DNA of 44,045 bases from Veillonella sp. GTDB lineage: Bacteria > Bacillota > Negativicutes > Veillonellales > Veillonellaceae. Of the stretch, positions 7,959 through 16,275 are shown one piece after another (the stretch's first letter is position 1; each line of letters opens with the position of its first letter). The notes under the pieces are model-generated. The model was not told where the DNA came from, made no database searches, and saw nothing but the letters and a program-made list of their open reading frames with translations. The DNA lies in contig JAIITD010000001.1 in the NCBI GenBank assembly GCA_022737715.1, positions 1 through 44,045 of the forward strand, written 5' to 3'. A program made the position numbers and the translations under genes.

Positions 7959-8951
7959 TCAATGTGAGCCCCAGTTTTCCAATACATCTCTATAGGTTGA
8001 AAGCTCTGTTTTAAAGCTTTCAACAGTGTGAATTGTATTCACACGATTGCGCCAATAAGCTGCTTCAGGCATTCCCCTCATATACCATCCCGCATGTGTT
8101 CGGATTTCTCTTACCCCTAGAGCCGCCCCTTTATACCGACAGAGTAGTTCAAAATGTTTGAGCAACATATCTAGTCGCTCTAAATAGGTAGGTTCTGGTC
8201 TTAATTCACCGGTCCTTAAATAGTGATTAGTGCGCTCAAAAATCCATGGATTGCCTTGTGCACCACGACCAATCATAACCGCATCACAACCTGTTTCTTG
8301 CATCATACGAAGTGCATCTTCAGGAGTCCATACATCACCATTCCCTATTACGGGGATTGATAAGGAATCTTTAACCGCTTTTATATAGGACCAATCCGCT
8401 CGCCCCATATACATCTGTTCCCGTGTGCGCCCATGAACAGCAACAGCTGCAACACCAGTACTTTCGATACGTTTGGCAAAGTCGACCACATTGATATGAT
8501 CATCGTCCCAACCGATACGCATTTTGACCGTCACCGGCACATCAACAGCTTTTACTGCGGCTTCTGCTACGCGAGCCGCCAAGTCAGGTGTTTTCATCAA
8601 CGCCGAACCGTCACCGCTAGAGACGACCTTTTTAACAGGGCACCCCATGTTGATATCTACAATATCTGCACCAGCATCTGCTACCACCTTCGCGCCCAAT
8701 GCTATTGCTTCTGGATTAGAACCAAAAATTTGTATCGATACAGGATGCTCGACCGCTTCCATACGCAATAACTCATGCGTGCGCTCATTTTTATATTTGA
8801 TACCCATAGCACTGACCATTTCGGTACAAACCATAGAGGCACCATGTTCTTTGGCCAACAGTCGATATGCTATATCGCTAACCCCTGCCATAGGAGCTAA
8901 AATAGCCTTACCTTGGATAGGTACATTACCAATGGTCCATGTTTCTTTCAT
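7959..8951 (-). CDS. dusB: tRNA-dihydrouridine synthase (DusB type)
   Basis: FMN-dependent reductase that makes dihydrouridine in the tRNA D-loop. 330 residues. TIM-barrel start LAPMAGVSDIAYR (about 18-30), then INMGCPVKKV with the catalytic Cys (about residue 104), a KMRIGWDD strand, VHGRTREQMYMGRADW (about 173-188) and the FMN phosphate site VIGNGDV...MIGRGAQGNPW. The ribosome site AGGTGA lies 8 nt upstream. It starts only about 15 nt after the coaX terminator, so its promoter is not obvious. In Bacillus dusB also sits next to lysS. Confidence 0.95.
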   Translation of the reverse strand: MKETWTIGNVPIQGKAILAPMAGVSDIAYRLLAKEHGASMVCTEMVSAMGIKYKNERTHELLRMEAVEHPVSIQIFGSNPEAIALGAKVVADAGADIVDINMGCPVKKVVSSGDGSALMKTPDLAARVAEAAVKAVDVPVTVKMRIGWDDDHINVVDFAKRIESTGVAAVAVHGRTREQMYMGRADWSYIKAVKDSLSIPVIGNGDVWTPEDALRMMQETGCDAVMIGRGAQGNPWIFERTNHYLRTGELRPEPTYLERLDMLLKHFELLCRYKGAALGVREIRTHAGWYMRGMPEAAYWRNRVNTIHTVESFKTELSTYRDVLENWGSH

Positions 8952-8964
8952 TATAATTCACCTA

Positions 8965-8995
8965 ATAAAACAGGTACAGCCTAAGCCGTACCTGT
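8965..8995 (-). terminator. Terminator of birA-coaX
   Basis: Stem CAGGTAC / GTACCTG (8971-8977 and 8988-8994) with a 10-nt loop. On the minus strand it continues TTTTATT. About 45 nt past the coaX stop and immediately before dusB. Confidence 0.75.
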
Positions 8996-9042
8996 TGTTA
9001 TACATTCATACTATAATTACAACCAACTCTATTATAGTACCA

Positions 9043-9810
9043 TTATTTATTTCGTTCGTAAATGAGACGGAGACCTTCCAATGTAAGCATTGGCTCTACA
9101 TGGTCGATACAATCGGTAGCACTGCTGATGAGCTGTGCCAAACCACCTGTTGCCACCACAGTTACATCGCCACCCATTTCAGCTTTCATACGTGTCACTA
9201 GGCCCTCTACCTGTCCTACATAACCATAGAACATACCGGATTGCATAGATGATACCGTATTACGATTAATAACCTGACCTGGGTCCTTTACCTCAATACG
9301 AGGCAATTTTGCAGCGCGTTGGAACAGAGCCTCTGCTGAAATCGTTACGCCTGGCGTAATAACGCCACCAATATAATCACCATTTCCAAGGACTGCACAA
9401 TAAGTTGTAGCGGTGCCAAAATCAATGATAATCAATGGCCCCTTATATACAGCATTGGCCGCTACGGCATTGACGATGCGGTCAGCACCTACCTCACGAG
9501 GATTATCATATTTAATAGCGATACCCGTTTTTGTGCCAGGACCTACAATGATAGGATTTACATTAAAGTAACGCAAGCATACACGTTCTAATGTTGGCAT
9601 CAATGGCGGTACTACAGAGGAAATAATGATAGCCTTGATATCCTTTGCGTTAACCTTGCGATCATGAAAAAACAAATTCATCATCAACATGCCATATTCG
9701 TCCGTGGTACGCACACGATCTGTAGAAATTCTCCAGTGTCCTACTAAATTTTTCTTATCGTAAACACCGAGAACAATATTCGTGTTTCCCACATCAATTA
9801 CTAATAACAT
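9043..9810 (-). CDS. coaX: Type III pantothenate kinase
   Basis: Phosphorylates pantothenate, the first step of coenzyme A synthesis. 255 residues, the usual length. ASKHA-fold motifs are in order: DVGNTN (6-11), the phosphate-binding start; GPGTKTGI (90-97); GADRIVNA (108-115); IDFGTATTYCAV (129-140). The ribosome site AGGAGG precedes ATG. It starts 9 nt after the birA stop, so the two are in one operon. This pair, followed by dusB, is common in Firmicutes. Confidence 0.96.
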   Translation of the reverse strand: MLLVIDVGNTNIVLGVYDKKNLVGHWRISTDRVRTTDEYGMLMMNLFFHDRKVNAKDIKAIIISSVVPPLMPTLERVCLRYFNVNPIIVGPGTKTGIAIKYDNPREVGADRIVNAVAANAVYKGPLIIIDFGTATTYCAVLGNGDYIGGVITPGVTISAEALFQRAAKLPRIEVKDPGQVINRNTVSSMQSGMFYGYVGQVEGLVTRMKAEMGGDVTVVATGGLAQLISSATDCIDHVEPMLTLEGLRLIYERNK

Positions 9811-9819
9811 GCATTCCTC

Positions 9820-10794
9820 CTATTTTCGCGGGCGTATAGAAACATCGCCTGCAACAATTCGTTTAACTTCTCCATTAGTCGTTTTTACCAATAAATTTCC
9901 ATCGTCATCGATATCAGTTGCCACACCTTCATAGGTATTCCCCGGTGCTCTAACCTCAATTTCTTGATTCAAAGTAACGCTCAACTTACGCCATTCATTT
10001 AGGGTATCCTCAAATCCACTATCTAGCACATCGTAATATTGGTGTTCTAATTCTTCTAAGATGATTTTGAAAGCTTCTGTCCGTTCAATATCAACGCCTT
10101 CCATTAAGAGAGAAGTGGCGATTTGTTTTATTTCTTCCGGTAGCTCTTCTTGTTTCGTCTTAACATTGACCCCTATGCCCATAACGATATAGGAAATTTC
10201 CTCCATCGATCCAGACATTTCCGTCAATATACCAACAAGCTTACGACCATTTACCAAAATATCATTCGGCCATTTAATACCTGCATCAGCAAGCCCCATT
10301 TTGTGAAACGCCTTGGTAAGCGCCACAGCAGCCATCAACGTACATTTAGGAGCCTCCGCAGGGGGAAAATCAGGTCGGAGAATAAGACTAAACCACAAGC
10401 CTTTTCCAAAGGGAGAATACCAACCACGAGACAAGCGGCCACGTCCAGCAGCCTGTTCCTCTGTAACGACTACGGTACCTTCCTCAGCGCCTTGTTGCGC
10501 CAATCTACGAGCTTCTAAATTCGTTGATTCAGTTGTATCCATATATACATATCGTTTACCAAAAATATCGGTATTCAATATTTGTTTCATTGCTAATGGG
10601 CTTAACAAATCCGGTTCCTCCAACAAACGATAACCACGCTTTGTATAGGACTCAATTTTATAGCCCTTTTGTCTTAGTGCTTTTATATGCTTCCAAATGG
10701 CAGTTCGTGATACATGACATGCTTCAGACATATCTTGACCTGAAACAAAGTCACCTTGATTCTGTCTTAAGAATTCTAGTACTTCATCACGCAT
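9820..10794 (-). CDS. birA: Bifunctional biotin ligase/biotin operon repressor BirA
   Basis: Activates biotin as biotinyl-AMP and attaches it to carboxylase carrier proteins; the HTH domain makes it a probable repressor of biotin genes. 324 residues from the chosen start. N-terminal winged helix 1-60 (CHVSRTAIWKHIKALRQKGY at 27-46), then the ligase core with the biotinyl-AMP loop GRGRLSRGW (117-125) and IKWPNDILVNGRKLVGIL, and a C-terminal SH3-like domain. An in-frame ATG 26 codons earlier is rejected because AAAGGGG sits 10 nt before this ATG and homologues start here. No biotin genes are in view. Confidence 0.94.
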   Translation of the reverse strand: MRDEVLEFLRQNQGDFVSGQDMSEACHVSRTAIWKHIKALRQKGYKIESYTKRGYRLLEEPDLLSPLAMKQILNTDIFGKRYVYMDTTESTNLEARRLAQQGAEEGTVVVTEEQAAGRGRLSRGWYSPFGKGLWFSLILRPDFPPAEAPKCTLMAAVALTKAFHKMGLADAGIKWPNDILVNGRKLVGILTEMSGSMEEISYIVMGIGVNVKTKQEELPEEIKQIATSLLMEGVDIERTEAFKIILEELEHQYYDVLDSGFEDTLNEWRKLSVTLNQEIEVRAPGNTYEGVATDIDDDGNLLVKTTNGEVKRIVAGDVSIRPRK

Positions 10795-10820
10795 GATAAG
10801 GCCCCTTTCTCTTGTCGGTT

Positions 10821-10835
10821 TACAATTCGATTGTA
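10821..10835. promoter_or_regulatory. 15-bp palindrome just upstream of birA
   Basis: TACAATTCGATTGTA is a perfect dyad 27 nt before the birA start, flanked by CTTGT/ACAAG arms. It includes GGTTTACAA (10818-10826), which matches one half of the known BirA operator (TTGTAAACC-N-GGTTTACAA), but the second half is absent at the expected distance. It might be an autoregulatory site or chance. Confidence 0.3.
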
Positions 10836-10972
10836 CAAGTGGGCCCTTGAAAAAGCAAGTGTTATTTATCAATTTAATAAATAATCATTCAAAAAAATGC
10901 AAAAAATCTAGATTTTTATACCCCATTAGGTAGACAAATAGATTAATGAATGATATTACAGACCATTAATAG

Positions 10973-10978
10973 TATAAT
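10973..10978 (+). promoter_or_regulatory. Probable -10 element of the ThrE-type exporter gene
   Basis: TATAAT 31 nt before the start codon, preceded by TAG, with no convincing -35. The ribosome site TAAGGAG follows at the expected place. Confidence 0.4.
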
Positions 10979-11009
10979 GAGTTAAGGATGATAATATTAA
11001 GGAGTATTA

Positions 11010-12353
11010 ATGAAACGATTTACATTAGAAGAAAAAAATGAGGTCCTGGAGACCCCCTTTATCCATATTCATAGAAAATTGGATGTATTATTAAATATTG
11101 CTAAATTACTAATGGAATGCGGTGCTGACACGGTACGAATAGTATCGGAAATCCAACAGGCTGCTACATTTATGGGGATTCCACACAATTATTTAAATAT
11201 TCACATTAGTTATACAACGATTATGATTAATATTTTTCATGAAGAACGCTCTATAACAGTTTTCCGAAAAACGCCAATCCACATACCGAATATGGCCATG
11301 ATTAATGCCATATCAAAACTCACCTGGCGAGCTTTTGAACGCCATTATTCTTTAACTACCTATGAACGTTTAGTTGAGAAACTACAACAAACGATTCCCG
11401 TCTATCCAGTCTGGTTAAAAGGTATTGCTTGCGCATTAGGATCTGCCGGTTTAGCTTACTTATACAGTGCGGATATTATTGCATTAGTAGTAACATTCAT
11501 CTGTTCATTATGTGGCTATTTTATGAGGGTCGTATCTCAGCGCCTTGGATTTAATGAATATTTAGGCAACGCTATCTGCGCCTTTACGGCCATGTTTATT
11601 GCCTATGGTTTCTATACCTTCATCGAGTTAGGATCACTTGTATATGTCCTCGTCTGTTGTACCCTCTTTATGATTCCAGGTGTACCACTTATCAACTCTG
11701 TCATCGATACAATTAATAACCACATTTTATCCGGTATAACACGAGCCATCCGAACATTACTTATCGTGGGCAGCATGACACTCGGTATGGCGATGGCACT
11801 TTACTTCAGTCCATTGCCGGCATTTAACTTTGTGGATATTAAACCTCATATTTTTTCTATAGCACAGATTATTGGTTCCTTTGTTTCCGCCGCCTCATTC
11901 GCTGTACTATTTAATTCACCAGCTCGCCTATTACCCTATATCGGGCTAGGCGGTGTCGTTTGCGTAGTAATTCGTAACTTAATGCTTTTAGAATACGGAT
12001 TTGCCTTACCTGGCGCTACATTCATTGGTGCAGCCCTAATGAGCGTCATCTTTGTCAAACTCTCCACATGGCTACGAACATCTGGTCCGGTACTAGTCGT
12101 ACCATCAGCTATCGCACTGATGCCCGGCATTTTGCTCTATCGTTTTCTATTTGATATATTACACATAAACTCACTAAACGAATCAGGTCTATTGTACATG
12201 GCACAAAACGGGACGACTGGCATTCTATCTATTGTGGGTATCGCAGTCGGTGTGGCTGTGCCAAATGTACTAGCCCAACGATACCTTCAAAAACGAAAGA
12301 ATCAACGCACTCAAAAATTGATGGCTACGAGACATGCCTGTGATGGACAATAG
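11010..12353 (+). CDS. ThrE-type threonine/serine exporter, fused two-domain form
   Basis: 447-residue inner-membrane protein with about ten TM segments. The N-terminal part matches the ThrE/DUF1212 family (soluble lead 20-130 with LLMECGADTVRI, then five helices with FMIPGVPLINSVID at 220-233). The C-terminal part matches the small ThrE_2/DUF3815 domain (about 285-430, ending in a related VVPSAIALMPGILLYR at 363-378). In many Firmicutes the two domains are separate genes (YjjP/YjjB type); here they are one chain as in Corynebacterium ThrE. The substrate is inferred from the family; export of another small metabolite such as succinate is possible. Single gene, divergent from birA. Confidence 0.82.
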   Translation: MKRFTLEEKNEVLETPFIHIHRKLDVLLNIAKLLMECGADTVRIVSEIQQAATFMGIPHNYLNIHISYTTIMINIFHEERSITVFRKTPIHIPNMAMINAISKLTWRAFERHYSLTTYERLVEKLQQTIPVYPVWLKGIACALGSAGLAYLYSADIIALVVTFICSLCGYFMRVVSQRLGFNEYLGNAICAFTAMFIAYGFYTFIELGSLVYVLVCCTLFMIPGVPLINSVIDTINNHILSGITRAIRTLLIVGSMTLGMAMALYFSPLPAFNFVDIKPHIFSIAQIIGSFVSAASFAVLFNSPARLLPYIGLGGVVCVVIRNLMLLEYGFALPGATFIGAALMSVIFVKLSTWLRTSGPVLVVPSAIALMPGILLYRFLFDILHINSLNESGLLYMAQNGTTGILSIVGIAVGVAVPNVLAQRYLQKRKNQRTQKLMATRHACDGQ

Positions 12354-12378
12354 CAAGGAAAACAACTATATATACAAC

Positions 12379-12406
12379 AAGGGGCTGTTTTCTTACAGCC
12401 CCTTTT
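12379..12406 (+). terminator. Terminator of the ThrE-type exporter gene
   Basis: Perfect stem AAGGGGCTGT / ACAGCCCCTT with a TTTCTT loop and TTTT after it, 26 nt past the stop. The same stem recurs at 12625-12650. Confidence 0.9.
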
Positions 12407-12421
12407 ATATTGCCTTACATA

Positions 12422-12524
12422 TACATACCTATTTTAAAATAGAACAGGCCTGTTCTATTTTTTAGAAGCACCATACATACCTTTCCTAAATTAGTACACG
12501 CCTATTCTATTTTTTAAGAGCCCA
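12422..12524. repeat. Tandem degenerate repeat containing a 26-bp palindrome
   Basis: Two units with a 52-nt period begin TACATACCT at 12422 and TACATACCT at 12474 and both contain GCCT-TTCTATTTTTTA-like cores. The first unit holds a perfect 26-bp palindrome (12436-12461) with arms AAAATAGAACAGG and CCTGTTCTATTTT; in the second unit the palindrome has decayed. No ORF. Function unknown; could be a REP-like element or decayed terminators. Confidence 0.7.
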
Positions 12525-12537
12525 TTTATTACATACT

Positions 12538-12562
12538 AAAAGTGGCCTTCGGGGCCCTTTTT
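12538..12562 (+). terminator. Terminator-like hairpin in the thrE-ftsH gap
   Basis: AAAAG-T-GGCC with a TTCGG loop pairs with GGCC-CTTTTT, with one bulged T. A T-run follows on the plus strand. No gene on that strand ends here other than the exporter gene 190 nt upstream. Confidence 0.55.
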
Positions 12563-12575
12563 GCTTAGAAATACC

Positions 12576-12618
12576 AAAAGCTACTAGTTGATTTCATATA
12601 ACCAACTAATAGCTTTTT
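12576..12618. terminator. Bidirectional terminator-like hairpin
   Basis: AAAAGCTACTAGTTG (12576-12590) pairs with CAACTAATAGCTTTT (12603-12617) with one mismatch. T-runs stand at both ends, so it could act on either strand between the converging exporter and ftsH transcripts. Confidence 0.6.
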
Positions 12619-12624
12619 AAATTT

Positions 12625-12650
12625 AAGGGGCTGTTTTGTTACAGCCCCTT
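12625..12650 (-). terminator. Terminator of ftsH
   Basis: Stem AAGGGGCTGT / ACAGCCCCTT with a TTTGTT loop, 9 nt past the ftsH stop. The stem is identical to that at 12379-12404 and the loop differs by one base. The following T-run on the minus strand is poor (AAATTTAAAAAGC). Confidence 0.75.
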
Positions 12651-12659
12651 AGTTATGTA

Positions 12660-14570
12660 TTAAGATTGTACATCAGATTCTGTAGAGCTTGTCTTAGTTT
12701 CTTCAGTAGCATTAGGCATGGAAACCATCGCATCCATATGACTTGCTGTAGGCGCTTTTGTTTCATCAGGAGCCTTAGTAGTACCATATTTATGAAGATT
12801 TTCAACAGCCTTAGCATCAATAGTTTCTTCTTCTAATAAAGCCTTTGCCATATTGTGTAAGAAATCCATGTTATCTGTTAAGAGTTGTTCTACATCGCGA
12901 TATGCTTCATCTACAATATGATGAATTTCAACATCGATTTTACTTGCAACTTCTTCACTATAGTTGCGTTCATGACCAATATTTTTGCCGAGGAATACTT
13001 GCTCTTGTTGTTCACCAAATACAATTGGTCCCAACGTATCGCTCATCCCCCAACGAGTAACCATAGAACGTGCCGTATTCGTTACACTTTGTAAATCACC
13101 AGATGCGCCCGTACTGATATCGCCAAGTACAAGAGCCTCTGCAATACGACCACCAAGTGCTACGCGTATGTCCGCCAATAGTTGTGCTTTAGTCTTATAA
13201 TCATGTTCCTCTTTAGGTAACATCATTGTATAACCACCAGCATAACCGCGTGGAATAATCGTTACTTTATGAACAGGGTTTGCATGTGGCAATAAATGAG
13301 CCACGATGGCATGACCAGATTCATGATAAGCAGTCAATTTGCGATCCTTTTCGCTCACAATGTGACTGCGGCGTTCAGGACCCATGCTAACCTTTTCACT
13401 GGCTTCTTCCAATTCAGCCATGGTGATAACCTTTTTATTTAAGCGCGCAGCTAACAATGCAGCTTCGTTTAACAAATTGCTCAAATCAGCACCAGTAAAA
13501 CCAGGTGTCTTTTTCGCAATCGTTTTTAAGTCTACATCATCTGCTAATGGTTTATTACGTGCATGAACCTTAAGGATTGCTTCACGACCATGAAGATCTG
13601 GACGTCCAACAACAACTTGTCTATCAAAGCGGCCAGGACGCAATAATGCAGGGTCCAAAATATCTGGTCGGTTAGTTGCTGCAAGGGTAATGATGCCTTC
13701 ATTGGCACCAAAGCCATCCATTTCAACAAGTAATTGGTTTAGCGTTTGTTCACGTTCATCGTGACCGCCACCAAGACCAGCACCACGTTGACGACCTACC
13801 GCATCAATTTCATCGATAAAAATGATACAAGGCGCATTTTTCTTTGCTTGACCAAATAAATCACGCACGCGAGATGCACCGACACCGACAAACATTTCTA
13901 CGAAATCGGAACCGGAAATGGTAAAGAATGGAACACCGGCTTCACCGGCTACAGCCTTAGCTAATAAGGTCTTACCTGTGCCTGGAGGTCCTGCTAACAA
14001 GACACCTTTCGGAATGGTTGCACCAATACTTGTAAATTTACCTGGGTCCTTCAAGAATTCAACAACCTCTGTCAATTCTTGTTTTGCCTCTTCGGCACCA
14101 GCTACATCGCTAAATTTAACCTTTACATTACCATCGCCCATCATCTTAGCACGACTTTTGCCAAAGTTCATTACGCGACCGCCACCACCTTGGGTTTGTT
14201 GCATAATAAAGAAGAACACAACCACAAGGATAATAATAGGAATCGCAGAGCCTAATAAACTAACCCACCAAGAAGGTTGTTCAGGTGGTGCAGCAGTAAT
14301 CTCAACACCATTATCTGTCAACGTTTTAATCAACGTATCATCAGATGGAGCATAGGACACAAAATCTGTACCATTTTTTAATTTCCCTTTGATTCCATGG
14401 TCATTTGTAATCGTTACAGATTCAACCTTTTTTTGTTGTACCTGTTGAACAAAACCGGTATAACTCATTTCGGCCTTATTAGTATTCTGCCCTGCAAGAG
14501 AATCTATAGCGAAAACGGCAATTGCAATGATAAGTAAGTAAAGGACGAGTTTTTTACTAAATTGACTCAA
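12660..14570 (-). CDS. ftsH: ATP-dependent zinc metalloprotease FtsH
   Basis: Membrane-bound AAA+ protease that removes misassembled membrane proteins and some regulators. 636 residues. TM1 8-24, periplasmic part 25-100, TM2 about 104-124; AAA domain with Walker A GPPGTGKT (194-201), Walker B IIFIDEID (249-256) and the arginine-finger region RPGRFDR (311-317); protease zinc motif HESGH (416-420). A tail of about 30 residues rich in Thr/Ser/Glu ends the protein. The start codon is TTG: AAAGGAG lies 7 nt upstream and no better start exists. Follows hpt as in Bacillus, with its own promoter. Confidence 0.97.
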   Translation of the reverse strand: MSQFSKKLVLYLLIIAIAVFAIDSLAGQNTNKAEMSYTGFVQQVQQKKVESVTITNDHGIKGKLKNGTDFVSYAPSDDTLIKTLTDNGVEITAAPPEQPSWWVSLLGSAIPIIILVVVFFFIMQQTQGGGGRVMNFGKSRAKMMGDGNVKVKFSDVAGAEEAKQELTEVVEFLKDPGKFTSIGATIPKGVLLAGPPGTGKTLLAKAVAGEAGVPFFTISGSDFVEMFVGVGASRVRDLFGQAKKNAPCIIFIDEIDAVGRQRGAGLGGGHDEREQTLNQLLVEMDGFGANEGIITLAATNRPDILDPALLRPGRFDRQVVVGRPDLHGREAILKVHARNKPLADDVDLKTIAKKTPGFTGADLSNLLNEAALLAARLNKKVITMAELEEASEKVSMGPERRSHIVSEKDRKLTAYHESGHAIVAHLLPHANPVHKVTIIPRGYAGGYTMMLPKEEHDYKTKAQLLADIRVALGGRIAEALVLGDISTGASGDLQSVTNTARSMVTRWGMSDTLGPIVFGEQQEQVFLGKNIGHERNYSEEVASKIDVEIHHIVDEAYRDVEQLLTDNMDFLHNMAKALLEEETIDAKAVENLHKYGTTKAPDETKAPTASHMDAMVSMPNATEETKTSSTESDVQS

Positions 14571-14602
14571 AAAATTACTCCTTTCACATGTAATGTATAA
14601 CC

Positions 14603-14630
14603 TAATAATGCATAATGATATGCATTATTA
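14603..14630. promoter_or_regulatory. Inverted repeat at the ftsH transcription start
   Basis: Perfect 12-bp arms TAATAATGCATA / TATGCATTATTA with a 4-nt loop. It directly follows the extended -10 of ftsH, so it would span the transcription start. It does not match CIRCE or CtsR sites. Candidate operator or 5' mRNA hairpin. Confidence 0.5.
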
Positions 14631-14631
14631 T

Positions 14632-14640
14632 ATTATACCA
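14632..14640 (-). promoter_or_regulatory. Extended -10 promoter of ftsH
   Basis: TGGTATAAT on the minus strand, about 62 nt before the TTG start codon. No clear -35. A perfect inverted repeat begins immediately downstream. Confidence 0.55.
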
Positions 14641-14645
14641 TATAA

Positions 14646-14663
14646 GGCGAACAAATACTCGCC
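14646..14663 (-). terminator. Weak hairpin after hpt
   Basis: GGCGA / TCGCC with an 8-nt loop, about 30 nt past the hpt stop; only a short TTATAT follows on the minus strand. It may give partial termination before the ftsH promoter. Confidence 0.35.
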
Positions 14664-14691
14664 ATTATTTAGTTATAAATATATTACCTCA

Positions 14692-15234
14692 TTATTGGTA
14701 AACAGATTCTTTCAAAATACCAATATATGGTAATTGACGATATTGTTCAGCATAATCAAGGCCATAACCAACAACAAAATAATCTGGAACTGTAAAGCCT
14801 ACATAATCGACATCTACATCCATTTTACGGCGTTCCGGTTTATTAAGAAGGGCAACAAGTCGAACACTCTTAGCGCCGCGAGCCTTCAAATTATCCAATA
14901 AATAGTGAAGGGTTGTGCCCGTATCTACGATATCTTCTACAACGAGTACATTTTTATCTTCTACGGAACGATCTAAATCTTTTAAAATACGGACCACACC
15001 AGTACTTGTTGTACCATCACCGTAACTAGAGCAAGAAATAAAATCGAATGATACATCTACTGAATCATCGATGGTGCGAGCTAAATCGGTATAGAAAACT
15101 ATAGCGCCTTTCAAAACGCCGACTAATACAACAGATTCATTAGCATAATCTTTGCTAATCTCAGCACCTAACTCACGAATGCGAGTTGCTAATTGTTCTT
15201 GAGAATATAAAATTTCTTTTACATCTTGATGCAT
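14692..15234 (-). CDS. hpt: Hypoxanthine phosphoribosyltransferase
   Basis: Purine salvage enzyme making IMP (and GMP) from the base and PRPP. 180 residues, the usual length. The PRPP-binding motif VLVVEDIVDTGTTLHYL starts near residue 96; an LVGVLKGAIVF loop lies near 37-47 and FISCSSYGDGTTSTG near 65-79. AGGT(C) ribosome site GGGAGGT before ATG. 24 nt after tilS in a ppx-tilS-hpt operon; the tilS-hpt-ftsH order is conserved in Firmicutes. Confidence 0.96.
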   Translation of the reverse strand: MHQDVKEILYSQEQLATRIRELGAEISKDYANESVVLVGVLKGAIVFYTDLARTIDDSVDVSFDFISCSSYGDGTTSTGVVRILKDLDRSVEDKNVLVVEDIVDTGTTLHYLLDNLKARGAKSVRLVALLNKPERRKMDVDVDYVGFTVPDYFVVGYGLDYAEQYRQLPYIGILKESVYQ

Positions 15235-15258
15235 ATATAAGACCTCCCGGATCTATAT

Positions 15259-16275
15259 CTAATGTTTGCAATATACAAGTATTGTATCACATTGCGCGTT
15301 AATTGTAACTTTTTGTATGGTGAAAGTTTTAGCTTCCCCCGTACGTATGATATGGGCCAATTGTTCTTGATGCGCTAGGGATAATGAAACACTGGGTATC
15401 ATCAATTGCCACAATCGTCGCTGCATAGCGAGCGGTAGTGCCCGCATACGACGCCTGGATACCTGAAATCCATTATCTACAGATTGTACTAATTGTATAA
15501 ACAAGCGCTGGCTTTCACCATTAAGATACGCCTCATCAACTTGAGCAATATCACCCAATCTACATAAGGCATCTACTACATTGGGATTAATGGTTTGTAG
15601 CGTAGGAATTACGTCATGACGAATGCGGTTTCTATTATATTTCACATCTTCATTAGATGCATCCACGCAATATTCAATATCCTGTAAACGAGCATATTCT
15701 AGTATTTCATCTTTTGTAACCGCCAATAGAGGTCTAACTATAGGAACAGTGTAATCATGACTTATCACAGACATGCCGGTAATACCTTTGATACCAGACC
15801 CGCGCAATATGTGTGCTAAAATGGTTTCCCCTTGATCATCCTTATGATGAGCAGTGACAATATAATCATAATGTTCACGCTCAGCTAATTCATTGAACCA
15901 CTTATAGCGCTCGTATCGGCCAACAGTCTCTAACGACTCCTTTCGCTCCCCGGCTATAGTGGGAATATCCTTTTTAACACCCCAAAATGGCAAATTGTTC
16001 TTATTACAATAGGATGCAACCATTTGCAATTCACTTAGGCTTTCTCTGCGAATAGAATGATCCATAGTAGTAACGCCAATAGTCCACCGTGCTTTTCTAT
16101 GTACCTTTACATATTGCAAAACATTTAATAAGACCATAGAATCTGGGCCCCCTGAACAAGCAACTAATATTCGTGCCTCACAGGGAAATAAATTGTAATC
16201 TTTTAATGTCTTGTTAACCATTCTATGGAGTTGTTTGATTTGTTTAGGATTCGATTTACTGTGCTGTCTCATCAT
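15259..16275 (-). CDS. tilS: tRNA(Ile)-lysidine synthase
   Basis: Adds lysine to C34 of the CAU-anticodon tRNA-Ile so that it reads AUA. 338 residues, a short form compared with about 430-470 in E. coli and Bacillus. PP-loop ATPase motif SGGPDS at 41-46; the TilS core follows with RYERYKWFNELAE and TAHHKDDQGETILAHILRGSGIKG; RNRIRHDVIPTL near residue 215. The C-terminal substrate-binding part looks reduced. The gene overlaps the phosphatase gene by 20 nt. No strong ribosome site is seen at this ATG, and a start at Met19 cannot be excluded; coupling through the overlap is likely. Confidence 0.94.
   Translation of the reverse strand: MMRQHSKSNPKQIKQLHRMVNKTLKDYNLFPCEARILVACSGGPDSMVLLNVLQYVKVHRKARWTIGVTTMDHSIRRESLSELQMVASYCNKNNLPFWGVKKDIPTIAGERKESLETVGRYERYKWFNELAEREHYDYIVTAHHKDDQGETILAHILRGSGIKGITGMSVISHDYTVPIVRPLLAVTKDEILEYARLQDIEYCVDASNEDVKYNRNRIRHDVIPTLQTINPNVVDALCRLGDIAQVDEAYLNGESQRLFIQLVQSVDNGFQVSRRRMRALPLAMQRRLWQLMIPSVSLSLAHQEQLAHIIRTGEAKTFTIQKVTINAQCDTILVYCKH

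Noticed and set aside
8524..9201. A 225-residue plus-strand ORF over dusB and coaX
   Set aside because: It is antisense to two clear minus-strand genes, lacks a ribosome site and has no recognisable motif.
10792..10872. BirA starting 26 codons earlier
   Set aside because: No ribosome site there and the extra residues are unlike BirA; AAAGGGG marks the later ATG.
13918..14355. A 145-residue plus-strand ORF
   Set aside because: Fully antisense to the FtsH AAA domain; its composition reflects the complement of ftsH codons.
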